Source: a bacterium Ga0077546 (GTDB taxonomy: Bacteria; Cyanobacteriota; Vampirovibrionia; Obscuribacterales; Obscuribacteraceae). From it: a stretch of DNA of 15,277 bases. The position numbers and the translations under genes are program-made. The notes beneath the pieces are model-generated. The model worked only from the letters and a program-made list of their open reading frames with translations. It had not been told where the DNA came from and did not search any database. The stretch covers positions 1-15,277 of the forward strand of contig LNEX01000392.1 in NCBI GenBank assembly GCA_001464165.1, written 5' to 3'. Positions 1 to 7,320 of the stretch are shown piece after piece. Numbering within the stretch: the stretch's first letter is position 1; each line of letters starts with the position of its first letter.

Positions 1-765
1 GTGATTACCCCAAAGACTCTTGATGGTGCTCTCAACTTGCAAATCATGTTGAGAGATCGCAAATTGACTTTCCCTGAGGCCATCAACTTCCTCAAAGAAA
101 TGCATGAGCGCCAAGTTAGTTTGCGTGAAGTAATGGGCGACCACGGCAAATTCCTCCGTGCTAACAAAATGATGCCTAGACTGGGTGAGTTTCTTGTTTC
201 AGCCGACATTGTCAATGCCAATCATGTTTTGATTGCTTGCGAAATTGGCACCGAAGAAGACAATAATATTGGCCGTGTTTTGATGGATCGCGGACACATC
301 AATGAAGTTACTCTCACTGCAGCTTTGCAGCTGCAAGAAATGATCGTAAATCGTGTCATTTCCTACCGTCGTGCTGTGAAAATGATGAGACTATCGCGCG
401 AATTGAATGCACCGATTGAGCAAATTTTAGAAGAATCAGTCACACTCGATCACGTTTTTGCTTTGCTGAGGCGCGCTGGTATTGTGCCTGAGCGCTTGGT
501 GCGTGATGTTGCTTGCGAGATTGTCGATTTCGAAGATACTGTAGCTGAAGCCATGCTTGCCCGTGGTTATATCAACCCTGTGCATGCTCGTATGGGTCTT
601 GCTTGTTTAGAGCGCGTTCATCGCGGTCAAATTACTGAAACCAAAGCAGCTTTTGTTTTGCACCACTGCTCAACTCATACGGGCCGCGAACTAGAAATGT
701 TCGCTCGGGTCAACTGGAAAGAGTTGTGTGCTGTGGAAGTGCACCAAGATTTGCTGCAACAGTAA
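1..765 (+). CDS. C-terminal part of a tandem-repeat protein (MshEN-like repeats), 5' end outside window
   Basis: The frame is open from the first base, so the GTG at position 1 is probably only the window edge. The 254 residues consist of a repeat of roughly 85-110 residues with the outline 'L-x-x-L-L-x-x-A-G-I-I ... A-L ... G-x-x-L-x-x-x-G-x-I ... A-L-x-L-Q'. One whole unit runs from about residue 60 to 145 and a second from about 150 to 243. The first unit is present only as its second half (residues 1-48), which fits an N-terminal truncation by the window. The outline resembles the N-terminal domain of type II secretion/MshE ATPases (T2SSE_N/MshEN). The same unit forms the tail of the Ser/Thr kinase at 9305-11275, so this may be the tail of another kinase; that is inference. 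It ends 10 bases from the convergent TPR gene. No signal peptide or TM segment is visible in this part. Confidence 0.75.
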   Translation: MITPKTLDGALNLQIMLRDRKLTFPEAINFLKEMHERQVSLREVMGDHGKFLRANKMMPRLGEFLVSADIVNANHVLIACEIGTEEDNNIGRVLMDRGHINEVTLTAALQLQEMIVNRVISYRRAVKMMRLSRELNAPIEQILEESVTLDHVFALLRRAGIVPERLVRDVACEIVDFEDTVAEAMLARGYINPVHARMGLACLERVHRGQITETKAAFVLHHCSTHTGRELEMFARVNWKELCAVEVHQDLLQQ

Positions 766-775
766 ACTCAATCAA

Positions 776-1300
776 CTATGATCGATTTAGCTTGCCTGCC
801 GGTTTTGCCGGGGCTCTCAGCCGTAGGCTCTCGGCGTGCCGATTGGTCTTCTCTAGCATGACTGCATAGTTTCCTATCGTGCGCATAGTGTCTGGGTGTG
901 TTCTGCCCAATGCCTTTTCTTGCGCTGCAATTGAGCGCTTGTACAAAGGTTCTGCTTTTTCGTATTTGCCTTGAGAGACATACAGCAGTGCTAGATTATT
1001 CAGTAACGTAGCCTTTTGGAAGTCATTTTCGCCAGCTTTATTTGACAAAGCTAGTGCCCGAACAAAGAGTGGCTCTGCTTTGGCTAGCTTTCCTTCGTGT
1101 CGGTAGCAATTGGCGAGATTGCTGAGTTCTCCTTTTATTCTTTCGTCGGCACCGCCAAATCTGGTTTCATTGATTTTTAAAGCGCGCTGGTAGAGGGGCT
1201 CGGCCAGCTCTGGCTGTTCTTTGTCCATGTACAGATTGCCGAAATTGGTCAGTGTTTCCGCCAGTTTCTCTTTGTCGCCAGAAGCTTTGTCGAGAACTGG
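776..1300 (-). pseudogene. C-terminal TPR fragment of the gene starting at 2101, separated from it by an in-frame TAA
   Basis: Reading on past the TAA at 1303-1301 in the same frame gives 24 more codons (P-V-L-D-K-A-S-G-D-K...) that lead straight into the open frame from 1228 to 776. No base is missing or added: the two parts are one reading frame with a single stop. The fragment holds about four 42-residue TPR units of the kinesin-light-chain/TPR_12 type (for example 'AEPLYQRALKI', 'AEPLFVRALAL', 'AEPLYKRSIAA'), then a basic tail. The only internal ATG, at 1228, has no Shine-Dalgarno sequence and lies inside a repeat, so separate translation is unlikely. Changing TAA to CAA, AAA or GAA would restore a protein of about 441 residues. 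A decayed gene, a strain-specific nonsense mutation, readthrough and a sequencing error all remain possible. Confidence 0.7.
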
Positions 1301-2101
1301 TTAGCAGCGCTTGAACGCGGCTTCTGCTTCGTCGTAGCGCCCTTGTGCTGTGTAAATCACTGCTAGGTTGTTGTGGGCAGAGGCCGCACTGACAAAATCT
1401 AAGCGCTTCTGGTCTATTGCCAGAGCGCGTTTGTTAATGGCCTCAGCTTCTTTATAGCTTCCAAGTAGATAGTGTAAATTGGCTAACCTACTAAGCGCGT
1501 TGACTAGCACACCCTCTGGGACGTGTGCCTTCTCTTTGATTGCCAATGATTGAGTGCTTATTGGCACAGCCTCTTTGAGTCGACCTTGCGATTGGTAGAG
1601 TTCGGCAAGGTAATCGAGATAACGTGTTATTTCGATTGGTTTTACATTGGGGTCTTTGCTCATTGCTGCAATCAAGCGTTGATAAACTTTAGCTGCCTCT
1701 GGAGCGCGCCCACTGTCTGTATAGCAAGCAGCAAGGTTGTTGAGAGTGTTGTATAGGTCTGACTTTAATTTACTGTCTTTTTCAAGTATGGCGATTGATT
1801 CTTTGAATAGTGCCTCGGCTTCTTTCACTTTGCCTAGGGCATTTTCTGCTGCAGCAAGATTGCCTATGCTATTGGCGATGGCCTCGCTGTTACCACCGCT
1901 TGTGCGGGCTATTTTTAGCGCGGCTTTTAGTGATTGTTCCGCTTTGAGATATTGCCCTTTTTCGAGTGCGGTTACGCCAACTTCAGATGCCTTATCCCAG
2001 TTTGCTTTGTCTTTCCACTCAGCGGCTTGAGCCAATGGTGGATTCGATAGAGCCAGTACGAACAAACTGCTGGCCAGAAGCAACTTTTCTTTTGAGGTCA
2101 T
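1301..2101 (-). CDS. Exported tetratricopeptide-repeat protein, N-terminal part ending at a premature TAA
   Basis: I place the start at the ATG at 2101, which begins 'MTSKEKLLLASSLFVLALS' and ends its signal-like segment at 'PPLAQAAE': a basic N-terminus, a hydrophobic core and an AQA-A cleavage site, so a Sec signal peptide. Upstream bases (AAGAGA about 6 bases before) give a weak ribosome site. An in-frame TTG at 2143 would place 14 charged residues ahead of the signal and is less likely. The mature part has about five 42-residue TPRs with the usual 'A-x-x-x-x-N-L-A-x-x-Y-x-x-x-G-x-x-x-E-A' pattern. TPRs act as protein-binding scaffolds; the partner is not visible here. The frame stops with 'AAFKRC' inside a repeat helix, and the missing repeats lie in the same frame at 776-1300. 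It is divergent from the RHH gene at 2375. Confidence 0.75.
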   Translation of the reverse strand: MTSKEKLLLASSLFVLALSNPPLAQAAEWKDKANWDKASEVGVTALEKGQYLKAEQSLKAALKIARTSGGNSEAIANSIGNLAAAENALGKVKEAEALFKESIAILEKDSKLKSDLYNTLNNLAACYTDSGRAPEAAKVYQRLIAAMSKDPNVKPIEITRYLDYLAELYQSQGRLKEAVPISTQSLAIKEKAHVPEGVLVNALSRLANLHYLLGSYKEAEAINKRALAIDQKRLDFVSAASAHNNLAVIYTAQGRYDEAEAAFKRC

Positions 2102-2245
2102 GAAATTTCTCTTGCCACTCGATAATGTCGGTTCGTGTTTCAACTTTCGTTTTAGTAACCTTCAAATCTTAGCATTGGGTCAAGTTGGTGCTGTCTTGAC
2201 GGGAATTGCCCTGAGACAACCTTCGACAAATAAGCTTAGCCTAGA

Positions 2246-2254
2246 CTGCCCGAG
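2246..2254. repeat. Dispersed noncoding motif CTGCCCGAG, copy 1
   Basis: This copy lies in the divergent region between the TPR gene and the RHH gene. The same nonamer occurs at 12725-12733 and 13517-13525, also outside genes. The role is unknown. Confidence 0.35.
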
Positions 2255-2374
2255 AGCTTGTGGCAAATATATAGGCAAATTGCCACCGCTGTGATAGTAT
2301 GAAAGCTGATTTGAATGAGCAAAGAAAGACAGTCATGATAGTTCTTGTTTCCGTCGATAGTGAGGTGTTTGATA

Positions 2375-2641
2375 ATGAAAAAAAGACGTAATTATGAGGA
2401 TCTCGGAGACATCGAGCTTGACGCCGAAACCTCTGCCAAGGTAGAGAAGATGATCGCGCAGGCTGATCAGGAAGACGAGCTAGCGCGAGTGAATTTCCGC
2501 TGGAGCAAAGAAGCCCTAGAGATGGTCAAACAGGCCGCCAGTCTAGTAGGCATCCCCTATCAAACGTTTATAAAACAAACCGTTTATGAGCATTCACTTT
2601 CGATTATCAAAGACGCAGAGCGGGCAAGGATGAGTGCTTAG
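2375..2641 (+). CDS. Ribbon-helix-helix antitoxin-like protein (BrnA/CopG-antitoxin type)
   Basis: An 88-residue protein starting at ATG 2375, with GAGG at 2362-2365 about 9 bases upstream; an upstream in-frame TTG at 2345 has no such support. The N-terminal half is acidic and charged. The C-terminal half reads 'VNFRWSKEALEMVKQAAS', then 'GIPYQTFIKQTVYEH'. This is the strand-helix-helix pattern of the CopG_antitoxin/BrnA family, whose hallmark is 'A...GIPYQTLI'. Family members bind operator DNA as dimers and neutralise a BrnT-like RNase, whose gene usually lies just upstream. No BrnT-like frame is visible upstream here, so it is an orphan antitoxin, a stand-alone regulator, or paired with the gene 54 bases downstream. 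The RHH call is fairly firm; the antitoxin role is inferred. Confidence 0.7.
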   Translation: MKKRRNYEDLGDIELDAETSAKVEKMIAQADQEDELARVNFRWSKEALEMVKQAASLVGIPYQTFIKQTVYEHSLSIIKDAERARMSA

Positions 2642-2682
2642 AACTTATTTCTAGCCCAGACGCTTTCAGCTAATATAGATAC

Positions 2683-2687
2683 AGAGG
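2683..2687 (+). promoter_or_regulatory. Ribosome-binding site AGAGG supporting a TTG start at 2696
   Basis: AGAGG ends 8 bases before TTG 2696. The later in-frame ATG at 2717 has its purine run directly abutting it, with no spacer, so the TTG is preferred. Confidence 0.45.
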
Positions 2688-2695
2688 TTAAGCTC

Positions 2696-3370
2696 TTGGC
2701 CGACGTGCAGCAGGAGATGAAGAAGCAAGTAAGGCGAGGCCTAGCCGAAGTGCTAAAGCCCGAAGGTTTTAATTCGTCCTCGATAGGCTACTTTCGAAGA
2801 AATTTTGAGCAGACTGTTCATGTGATAAACGTCGCTTACTACAGCAGTCTTGATGCTGCTCAGTACAACTGTAGTCAGAACTCATTTTCTATTGAGTTCG
2901 GAATTTACTACGATTTCATTCCTTCGCTGTATAAACCAGTTAATGATCGAAGGCCTCATATAAAAGATTGCCCTCTGAGGCGCAATTTGCATAAGATCAT
3001 GACGCAGCCACAATTTCCAAATCGGTGTGTGTGGTGTGCGAATGCTGACTTGTCTAATTGGCCTAGCCTTGTTGCCGATGCCACCTCTGCGATACAGATT
3101 GCTTTGCCATGGTTTGACCATTGGTCTACCCTTGAAAATGCCTATGATTTTATTTCGAAAGGCCAGGAAGACATGCAAGGTACTTGGGGCATGGGGAATA
3201 CAGGGGCACCTTTGCGTCGTTTCTTTAAGGCGTATTTAGCGAGGCAGCTTGGTAAGAGTGATGAGGCAAGCGCAACCTTTCGGAAGCTTTGTAAGCAAAA
3301 TCAGCAACGAAGTTATCCTTGGGACCTAACAAGATTTGAGGCTGATTTTAGTCCAACTTCAGTTGAGTGA
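2696..3370 (+). CDS. DUF4304-like protein of unknown function
   Basis: A 224-residue soluble protein. Residues 5-70 match the outline of DUF4304: an amphipathic helix 'VRRGLAEVLKPEGF', then 'YFRRN', then 'VHVINVAYYSS', then 'FSIEFGIYYDF'. The middle has a 'CVWCANADLSNW' stretch whose two cysteines could bind metal, though only two are close together. The C-terminal part (about 165-210) is helical and TPR-like ('RRFFKAYLARQLGKSDEASATFRKL'). No signal peptide or TM segment is present. The biochemical role of DUF4304 is unknown to me. It lies 54 bases after the RHH gene on the same strand, so the two could be cotranscribed. It ends 53 bases from the convergent methylase gene. Confidence 0.65.
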   Translation: MADVQQEMKKQVRRGLAEVLKPEGFNSSSIGYFRRNFEQTVHVINVAYYSSLDAAQYNCSQNSFSIEFGIYYDFIPSLYKPVNDRRPHIKDCPLRRNLHKIMTQPQFPNRCVWCANADLSNWPSLVADATSAIQIALPWFDHWSTLENAYDFISKGQEDMQGTWGMGNTGAPLRRFFKAYLARQLGKSDEASATFRKLCKQNQQRSYPWDLTRFEADFSPTSVE

Positions 3371-3423
3371 GGACTATGGGCTGCTGCATCCAAAAGGATA
3401 CCCACGGGATCAGCTGCTGGCAG

Positions 3424-4290
3424 TCAATAATTTCTTATCACAAGTTCGCTCACGGCACCGCGTTTGTCACCGTGGCAGTTGATGGCGCGAGCGGCTTGCA
3501 CGGTGGTTATGGAGACTCCAGGAATGTTTTTATAGAGTGCGCGCAATTCTGGTGTATCAGAATTGCTCACCATTACTTTGACGCCTTCTTGGGTCAATCT
3601 TCCCACAAGTGCTGCAAGGCGCTCTTGATCAGTCATGCAGAAGTTAGTCAGGGTGTAAGAAGTGAAGTTGGCAGTTTTACTGAGTGGTTGATAGGGTGGG
3701 TCGAAATAGACAAAATCACCCTTTTTTGCTTTTACTGCAACAGCATCGAAAGGTCCAGAAATGAGACTGGCACGCTCTAACGAAGCACTTGCTCTAGCAA
3801 CGCCCTCATAATCAGCGATGCGTGGATTTTTATATTTACCAAAGGGAACATTGAACTGACCTTTGCTATTGACGCGATAGAGGCCGTTGAAGCATGTTTT
3901 ATTTAAAAAAATTAGTCGAGCTGCTCGCTCCAGTTCGCTCATTTGCGTGATGTCTTGAGCCCGCACTTTGTAGAAGAAGTGCTTGTCGTTGCGCATGTTC
4001 GCCAATAGTAAAAGCAGCTCTGTGGGCTGGCTTTTTACTGCTTGATAGCAATTGATCAGTTCAAAGTTGGCATCAGATAGATAGCTTTCTAAGTTTGGGT
4101 TTTTAGAAGCGAGATGAAAGAAAACAGCGCCACCGCCAAGAAATGGTTCGAAGTAGCGGTTGTATGAATTGGCTTTGGGAAAAAGTGGATCAAGTTGAGT
4201 CAGCAAGCGGCCTTTGCCACCGGCCCACTTGAGAAAGGGGCTGGTGCGAATGCTCTTTGGCTCTAGTTTTGTATTAGCTGTTGGCGGCAC
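3424..4290 (-). CDS. dam: Dam-type DNA adenine N6-methyltransferase (D12 class)
   Basis: Transfers methyl from S-adenosylmethionine to adenine N6 in DNA, probably at GATC. With a GTG start at 4290 the product is 288 residues, close to the 278 of E. coli Dam. Visible motifs are 'PFLKWAGGKGRLL' (18-30, AdoMet region), 'FEPFLGGGAVFF' (47-58, motif I), 'LNKTCFNGLYRVN' (129-141), 'GQFNVPFGKYKNP' (144-156), the catalytic 'DPPY' (197-200) followed by 'PLSKTANFTSY', and 'SNSDTPELRALY' (242-253). 'ANFT-x-Y' and 'FNVPFG-x-Y' closely match E. coli Dam, hence the GATC prediction. The frame is open upstream to a TTG at 4446, but that 52-residue hydrophobic extension lies inside the deacetylase gene and has no homologous motif. 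The start is uncertain because no good Shine-Dalgarno sequence is seen; coupling to the upstream gene is likely. No restriction endonuclease is adjacent. Confidence 0.9.
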   Translation of the reverse strand: MPPTANTKLEPKSIRTSPFLKWAGGKGRLLTQLDPLFPKANSYNRYFEPFLGGGAVFFHLASKNPNLESYLSDANFELINCYQAVKSQPTELLLLLANMRNDKHFFYKVRAQDITQMSELERAARLIFLNKTCFNGLYRVNSKGQFNVPFGKYKNPRIADYEGVARASASLERASLISGPFDAVAVKAKKGDFVYFDPPYQPLSKTANFTSYTLTNFCMTDQERLAALVGRLTQEGVKVMVSNSDTPELRALYKNIPGVSITTVQAARAINCHGDKRGAVSELVIRNY

Positions 4291-5308
4291 TACATTTAAT
4301 ACCAGAAGAAGGTTCGGTGTTTGAGGCAGATTTGCAATCGGAAGAAGATTTAGTCCGAGAAGAAAGTTCAGGATCTGAAACAAGCAAAAGATGACGCACA
4401 GCTTGATGGTGCACTTCCCAGACGTGGGGGCCGTAACCACCGGCAAAGACCATAGCTAGTGGAATGCCACAGTTTTTAAATGTATCAATGACAAATTGAT
4501 CACGCTCTTTTAAAATCGCTAGAGGTAAGCGCAAATATTTTGTTCCTGGCAAAATATCTTTTTCGTAGACATCACTGCCAGCAATAAACATAACCAAGTC
4601 TGGTGTAAATTGGCTGAGAGCTTGATTTACAGCCGCTTTGGTTCTCTCTAGATAAGTGTCTTTTTCCGATTCAAGAATACCCACATCAAGTGAACTCTCT
4701 TGTTTTACTTCTGGCCAGCCTTCTTGCGAATGCACAGAGAGAGTAAACACAGATTTGTCACCACTGAAAGTCTTGGCTGTGCCATCGCCTTGGTGAAAGT
4801 CGAGATCGACAATCATGGCTGTTTTGATCAGCTTCTCCTTTTGCAACTTACGAATAGTAATGGCGATGTCGTTGATGACACAATAGCCGCGACCTTGATC
4901 AGGAAAGGCGTGGTGATAGCCAGCGCCTAAATTGGCTGCTAATCCATGTTTTAAGGCCAGGCGAGCCGCTTCAAGAGTTCCGCCTGATTTTAGCAAGAAG
5001 TCTTCAATTAGCTCAGGTAGTGCTTTTGTAGCGGTTACACGCTTTAGTTCTTCGGCTTTCAATTCGAAAATCTCAAACCAAGTTTCTTCTTTTTCCAGAC
5101 TCTCTAAATAGGCGAGGCTGTGCACGAGAAGCACGTCTTCAATATCTAGTGGCTGAGGCGAAATGACATTTGGAGCCTGGCCAAACTCTTCTTCTAGTGC
5201 TTTCAAGACAAGTTCACCGCGATCAAGAGCGAAGGGCTTGTTCAGGCCGAATGCTGGTAGGTCGGTGTTATAGGCAGGGCTGAAAACGAGATGGGAAGCT
5301 TTATCCAT
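4274..5308 (-). CDS. Histone-deacetylase-superfamily protein, class IV (HDAC11-like)
   Basis: A zinc-dependent amidohydrolase of the arginase/deacetylase fold. It removes acetyl groups from lysines or small amines; the true substrate is unknown. Its 344 residues show the family signatures in order: 'GAGYHHAFPDQGRGYCVIND' with the charge-relay pair H132/H133; 'VDLDFHQGDGT' with zinc ligands D170 and H172; 'IAGSDVY' with the third ligand D246; and 'AGGYGP' with catalytic Y292. 'HQGDG' in place of 'HHGDG' and 'GYCVIND' point to class IV. A Ser-rich low-complexity tail follows after about residue 312 and is not part of the fold. The start is ATG 5308, with only a weak TAGG upstream. A TATACT hexamer sits about 9 bases before the ATG and might give a nearly leaderless message; no matching -35 is seen. 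Its last 17 bases overlap the dam gene, so the two are probably cotranscribed and translationally coupled. Confidence 0.9.
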   Translation of the reverse strand: MDKASHLVFSPAYNTDLPAFGLNKPFALDRGELVLKALEEEFGQAPNVISPQPLDIEDVLLVHSLAYLESLEKEETWFEIFELKAEELKRVTATKALPELIEDFLLKSGGTLEAARLALKHGLAANLGAGYHHAFPDQGRGYCVINDIAITIRKLQKEKLIKTAMIVDLDFHQGDGTAKTFSGDKSVFTLSVHSQEGWPEVKQESSLDVGILESEKDTYLERTKAAVNQALSQFTPDLVMFIAGSDVYEKDILPGTKYLRLPLAILKERDQFVIDTFKNCGIPLAMVFAGGYGPHVWEVHHQAVRHLLLVSDPELSSRTKSSSDCKSASNTEPSSGIKCSAANS

Positions 5309-5852
5309 AGCCTACGAGTATAGCAAGGTCTGTCTCTCGCCCGCTTCTTATTGCTTTTCCTTGTTCCTTGGATGTTCTCCTTGGCTTCTGGGTTTCTGAT
5401 TCTGATTTGGTTGTCGTTGTAAAGGTGTGCGAGCTTCGTTATTTCTCATAGGCGATTAGTGCAAGGTGATAGTGGTCAAGACTTTTTGCGTCTTGGCAAC
5501 CGGTCTCGCTGCTATTGCCTCACCGCAGCCCGATCCCTAGCCGCTTCATTGCCTTTATTTGTTTCTCGCGCGTATCTTTCCTGCGCGCAGGTGAAGTTAT
5601 TAAGGCCTAGCTGATCGTTTCCTAATCAAAGCTATGTCTTATTGCTATTGATCAGATTTCAAGAACTAAATAGGCTTCAGGCCTAATACTTCCAATTCTT
5701 TTCTCAAGAGCTTTCTCAAACCCCCGAATCTAAAATCGCTATCGGCCACCAGCTCTCTTAATTCACCCAAGCCCCGTGCCTGCTCTTGCGCGTTGATTTC
5801 GCGCCGATTTTCACGCGCTGCGGCACCATCATGTCTTTTGAAGGGAAACCTT
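5309..5852. other. 544-base region without a convincing gene
   Basis: This region separates the reversed deacetylase gene from the forward CNNM gene, so both promoters should lie here. It has many pyrimidine-rich tracts and stop codons. Small inverted repeats are visible: CAAGAC/GTCTTG at 5477-5482 and 5490-5495 (extended by a wobble and one pair, loop TTTTTGC), the 10-bp palindrome CTGCGCGCAG at 5581-5590, and TAGGC/GCCTA near 5670-5684. An 81-codon reverse frame at 5911-5666 is Arg-rich, overlaps the CNNM start and shows no recognisable feature, so I do not call it. I see no tRNA cloverleaf and no confident -35/-10 pair. A small RNA or a decayed gene is possible. Confidence 0.5.
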
Positions 5853-7286
5853 ATGATCCTAAGCACAGCCTTACTTTGGTTGGGCCTTCTCCTTGTGTTT
5901 GTTTTTCTCAACGGCCTATTCGTTGCTGCTGAATACTCTTTGATCAGGCTGCGCGGCAGTCAGGTTGAAGAAATGATTCAGCGCAAGGTCATGGGCGCAA
6001 GCACGATTAAATCACTCCTCGACAACATGGACCGTTCAGTTGCTGGTGCTCAGTTGGGTATCACGATTGGTGGTCTCGCCGTTGGTGGAGTGGGTCAGGA
6101 GCCCATCCGCGCTCTGTTGCAGTTGGCTGCCGATGCACTGGCCAGTCATCTGCCCTTTCTAGCCAATGTGCATGTGCCGTCGTTCGTCGGCATTGCCATG
6201 TCGTTTGTTATTCTCACTGTCTTCCACGTGATTATTGGCGAACAGATGCCCAAGCTCTTGGCTCTGCGCTCTCCTCAGCGCATTGCTTTGACGCTCTGTA
6301 TGCCCTTCGCCTTGTTTTGTCGTGTTACAGCACCACTGCTGTGGTTAGTAAACGGCACAACGAGCCTGCTTCTGCGGATTCCAGGCATGCCCAAGAAGGT
6401 CACTGGTTCTGGCTCAGCTCCTTCGTCTGACGAACTTCAAATCATCATCGAAGACAGTGCTAGGGCTGGTTCGCTCGGTAAGGGTGAATCGAACCTGCTG
6501 CGCCGGGCTCTTGAGCTGCGCGGTTTGACGGTCTTCGACATCATGGTGCCCCTCAGTTTGATTGATGGCTTGCCCGAAGAAATGTCTCTGGCTGATGCCC
6601 TTGATGTGATTTCGCAGACTCGCCACAGTCGCTTGCCGATCTTCAGCAATGGCCGCAAAGCTGTTGTTGGTATCCTCAACTCGCGAGAGTTGCTCGATAT
6701 TCTCAAGAAGAAGCTGCGGGCTGAGTTGAAGGGCGTCAAGCCACACCCTGGTTCTACCGCTGCTCTTACGGGCAACGAAGCGATCGGCAAGTTGGCTGCT
6801 TTTGTGCGCAAGCCCTACTTCGTCAACGAAGATGTGCCTGCGGCCGACCTGCTTCAACAGCTGCAAACCAAGAAGCTGCAGCTGGCCATCTGTACAGATG
6901 CCGCTGGTGCTGTGGTTGGCTTGATCACGCAAGAAGACTTGCTTGAGCAGCTTGTTGGTGAAATTCACGACGAATGGGACAAAGCAATCGAGGGCGTTGA
7001 AGTCCTTGAGGGTAGCCGTTTCCGTATCGACAGTGAGTTTACGCTTTTTGAATTCCGCAAGGTCTTCGATCAGCGAATTGTCAGTGAAGCGGATGCCACC
7101 ACCGTCGTTGGTGTGGTCCAAGCCGAGTTGGGCAGACCTGCTCAAATCGGTGATTCCGTCACCCTTTCTTCCTATTCCTTCACCGTTGTTGTTCTCACCG
7201 CTGGTGGTGCTATCGCCCGCCTCGAGGTTAAGCCCGTGCTCGACGGTGACGAAGACTCGCAGTCTTCTGGTCATTTCGAAGCCTAG
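5853..7286 (+). CDS. CNNM/CorC (HlyC)-family membrane protein with CBS pair
   Basis: A 477-residue inner-membrane protein of the family that exports or senses Mg2+/Co2+. Domain order is complete: a CNNM (DUF21) membrane domain at 1-180, a CBS pair at about 225-370, and a CorC_HlyC domain at about 380-462. Family motifs are 'NGLFVAAEYSLIRLR' (20-34), 'QLGITIGGLAVGGVGQEP' (67-84), 'VIIGEQMPKLLALRSP' (126-141), 'FDIMVP' (228-233), 'SRLPIF' (259-264) and 'EDLLEQLVGEIHDEWD' (361-376). TM segments lie near 3-25, 65-95, 112-130 and 143-165. The start at ATG 5853 has AAGGGA at 5841-5846; an in-frame TTG at 5793 would add 20 basic residues ahead of the first TM and is rejected. Codons are more often C-ending here than in most of the window. 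The phosphatase gene begins 34 bases after the stop. Confidence 0.92.
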   Translation: MILSTALLWLGLLLVFVFLNGLFVAAEYSLIRLRGSQVEEMIQRKVMGASTIKSLLDNMDRSVAGAQLGITIGGLAVGGVGQEPIRALLQLAADALASHLPFLANVHVPSFVGIAMSFVILTVFHVIIGEQMPKLLALRSPQRIALTLCMPFALFCRVTAPLLWLVNGTTSLLLRIPGMPKKVTGSGSAPSSDELQIIIEDSARAGSLGKGESNLLRRALELRGLTVFDIMVPLSLIDGLPEEMSLADALDVISQTRHSRLPIFSNGRKAVVGILNSRELLDILKKKLRAELKGVKPHPGSTAALTGNEAIGKLAAFVRKPYFVNEDVPAADLLQQLQTKKLQLAICTDAAGAVVGLITQEDLLEQLVGEIHDEWDKAIEGVEVLEGSRFRIDSEFTLFEFRKVFDQRIVSEADATTVVGVVQAELGRPAQIGDSVTLSSYSFTVVVLTAGGAIARLEVKPVLDGDEDSQSSGHFEA

Positions 7287-7320
7287 GCAAACAACCCCCT
7301 AACCTCGCAAGGAGGCCACT

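Noticed and set aside
2102..2374. A BrnT-type toxin gene ahead of the RHH antitoxin
   Set aside because: The only forward frame there (2100-2294) is 64 codons without the BrnT pattern, and it overlaps the TPR gene's leader.
3367..3780. A 137-codon forward frame starting at the end of the DUF4304-like gene
   Set aside because: It is antisense to the methylase C-terminus, including DPPY-proximal sequence, and has no independent feature.
4291..4446. N-terminal extension of the methylase to TTG 4446
   Set aside because: It would add 52 Leu-rich residues lying wholly in the deacetylase gene, ahead of the usual Dam start 'FLKWAGGK'.
5666..5911. An 81-codon Arg-rich reverse frame across the CNNM start
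   Set aside because: No ribosome site or domain; it overlaps the well-supported start and ribosome site of the CNNM gene.
6414..7274. A 286-codon reverse frame opposite the CNNM gene
   Set aside because: Same cause: antisense to a gene with complete family motifs; its translation is rich in Arg/Thr/Gln with no domain pattern.
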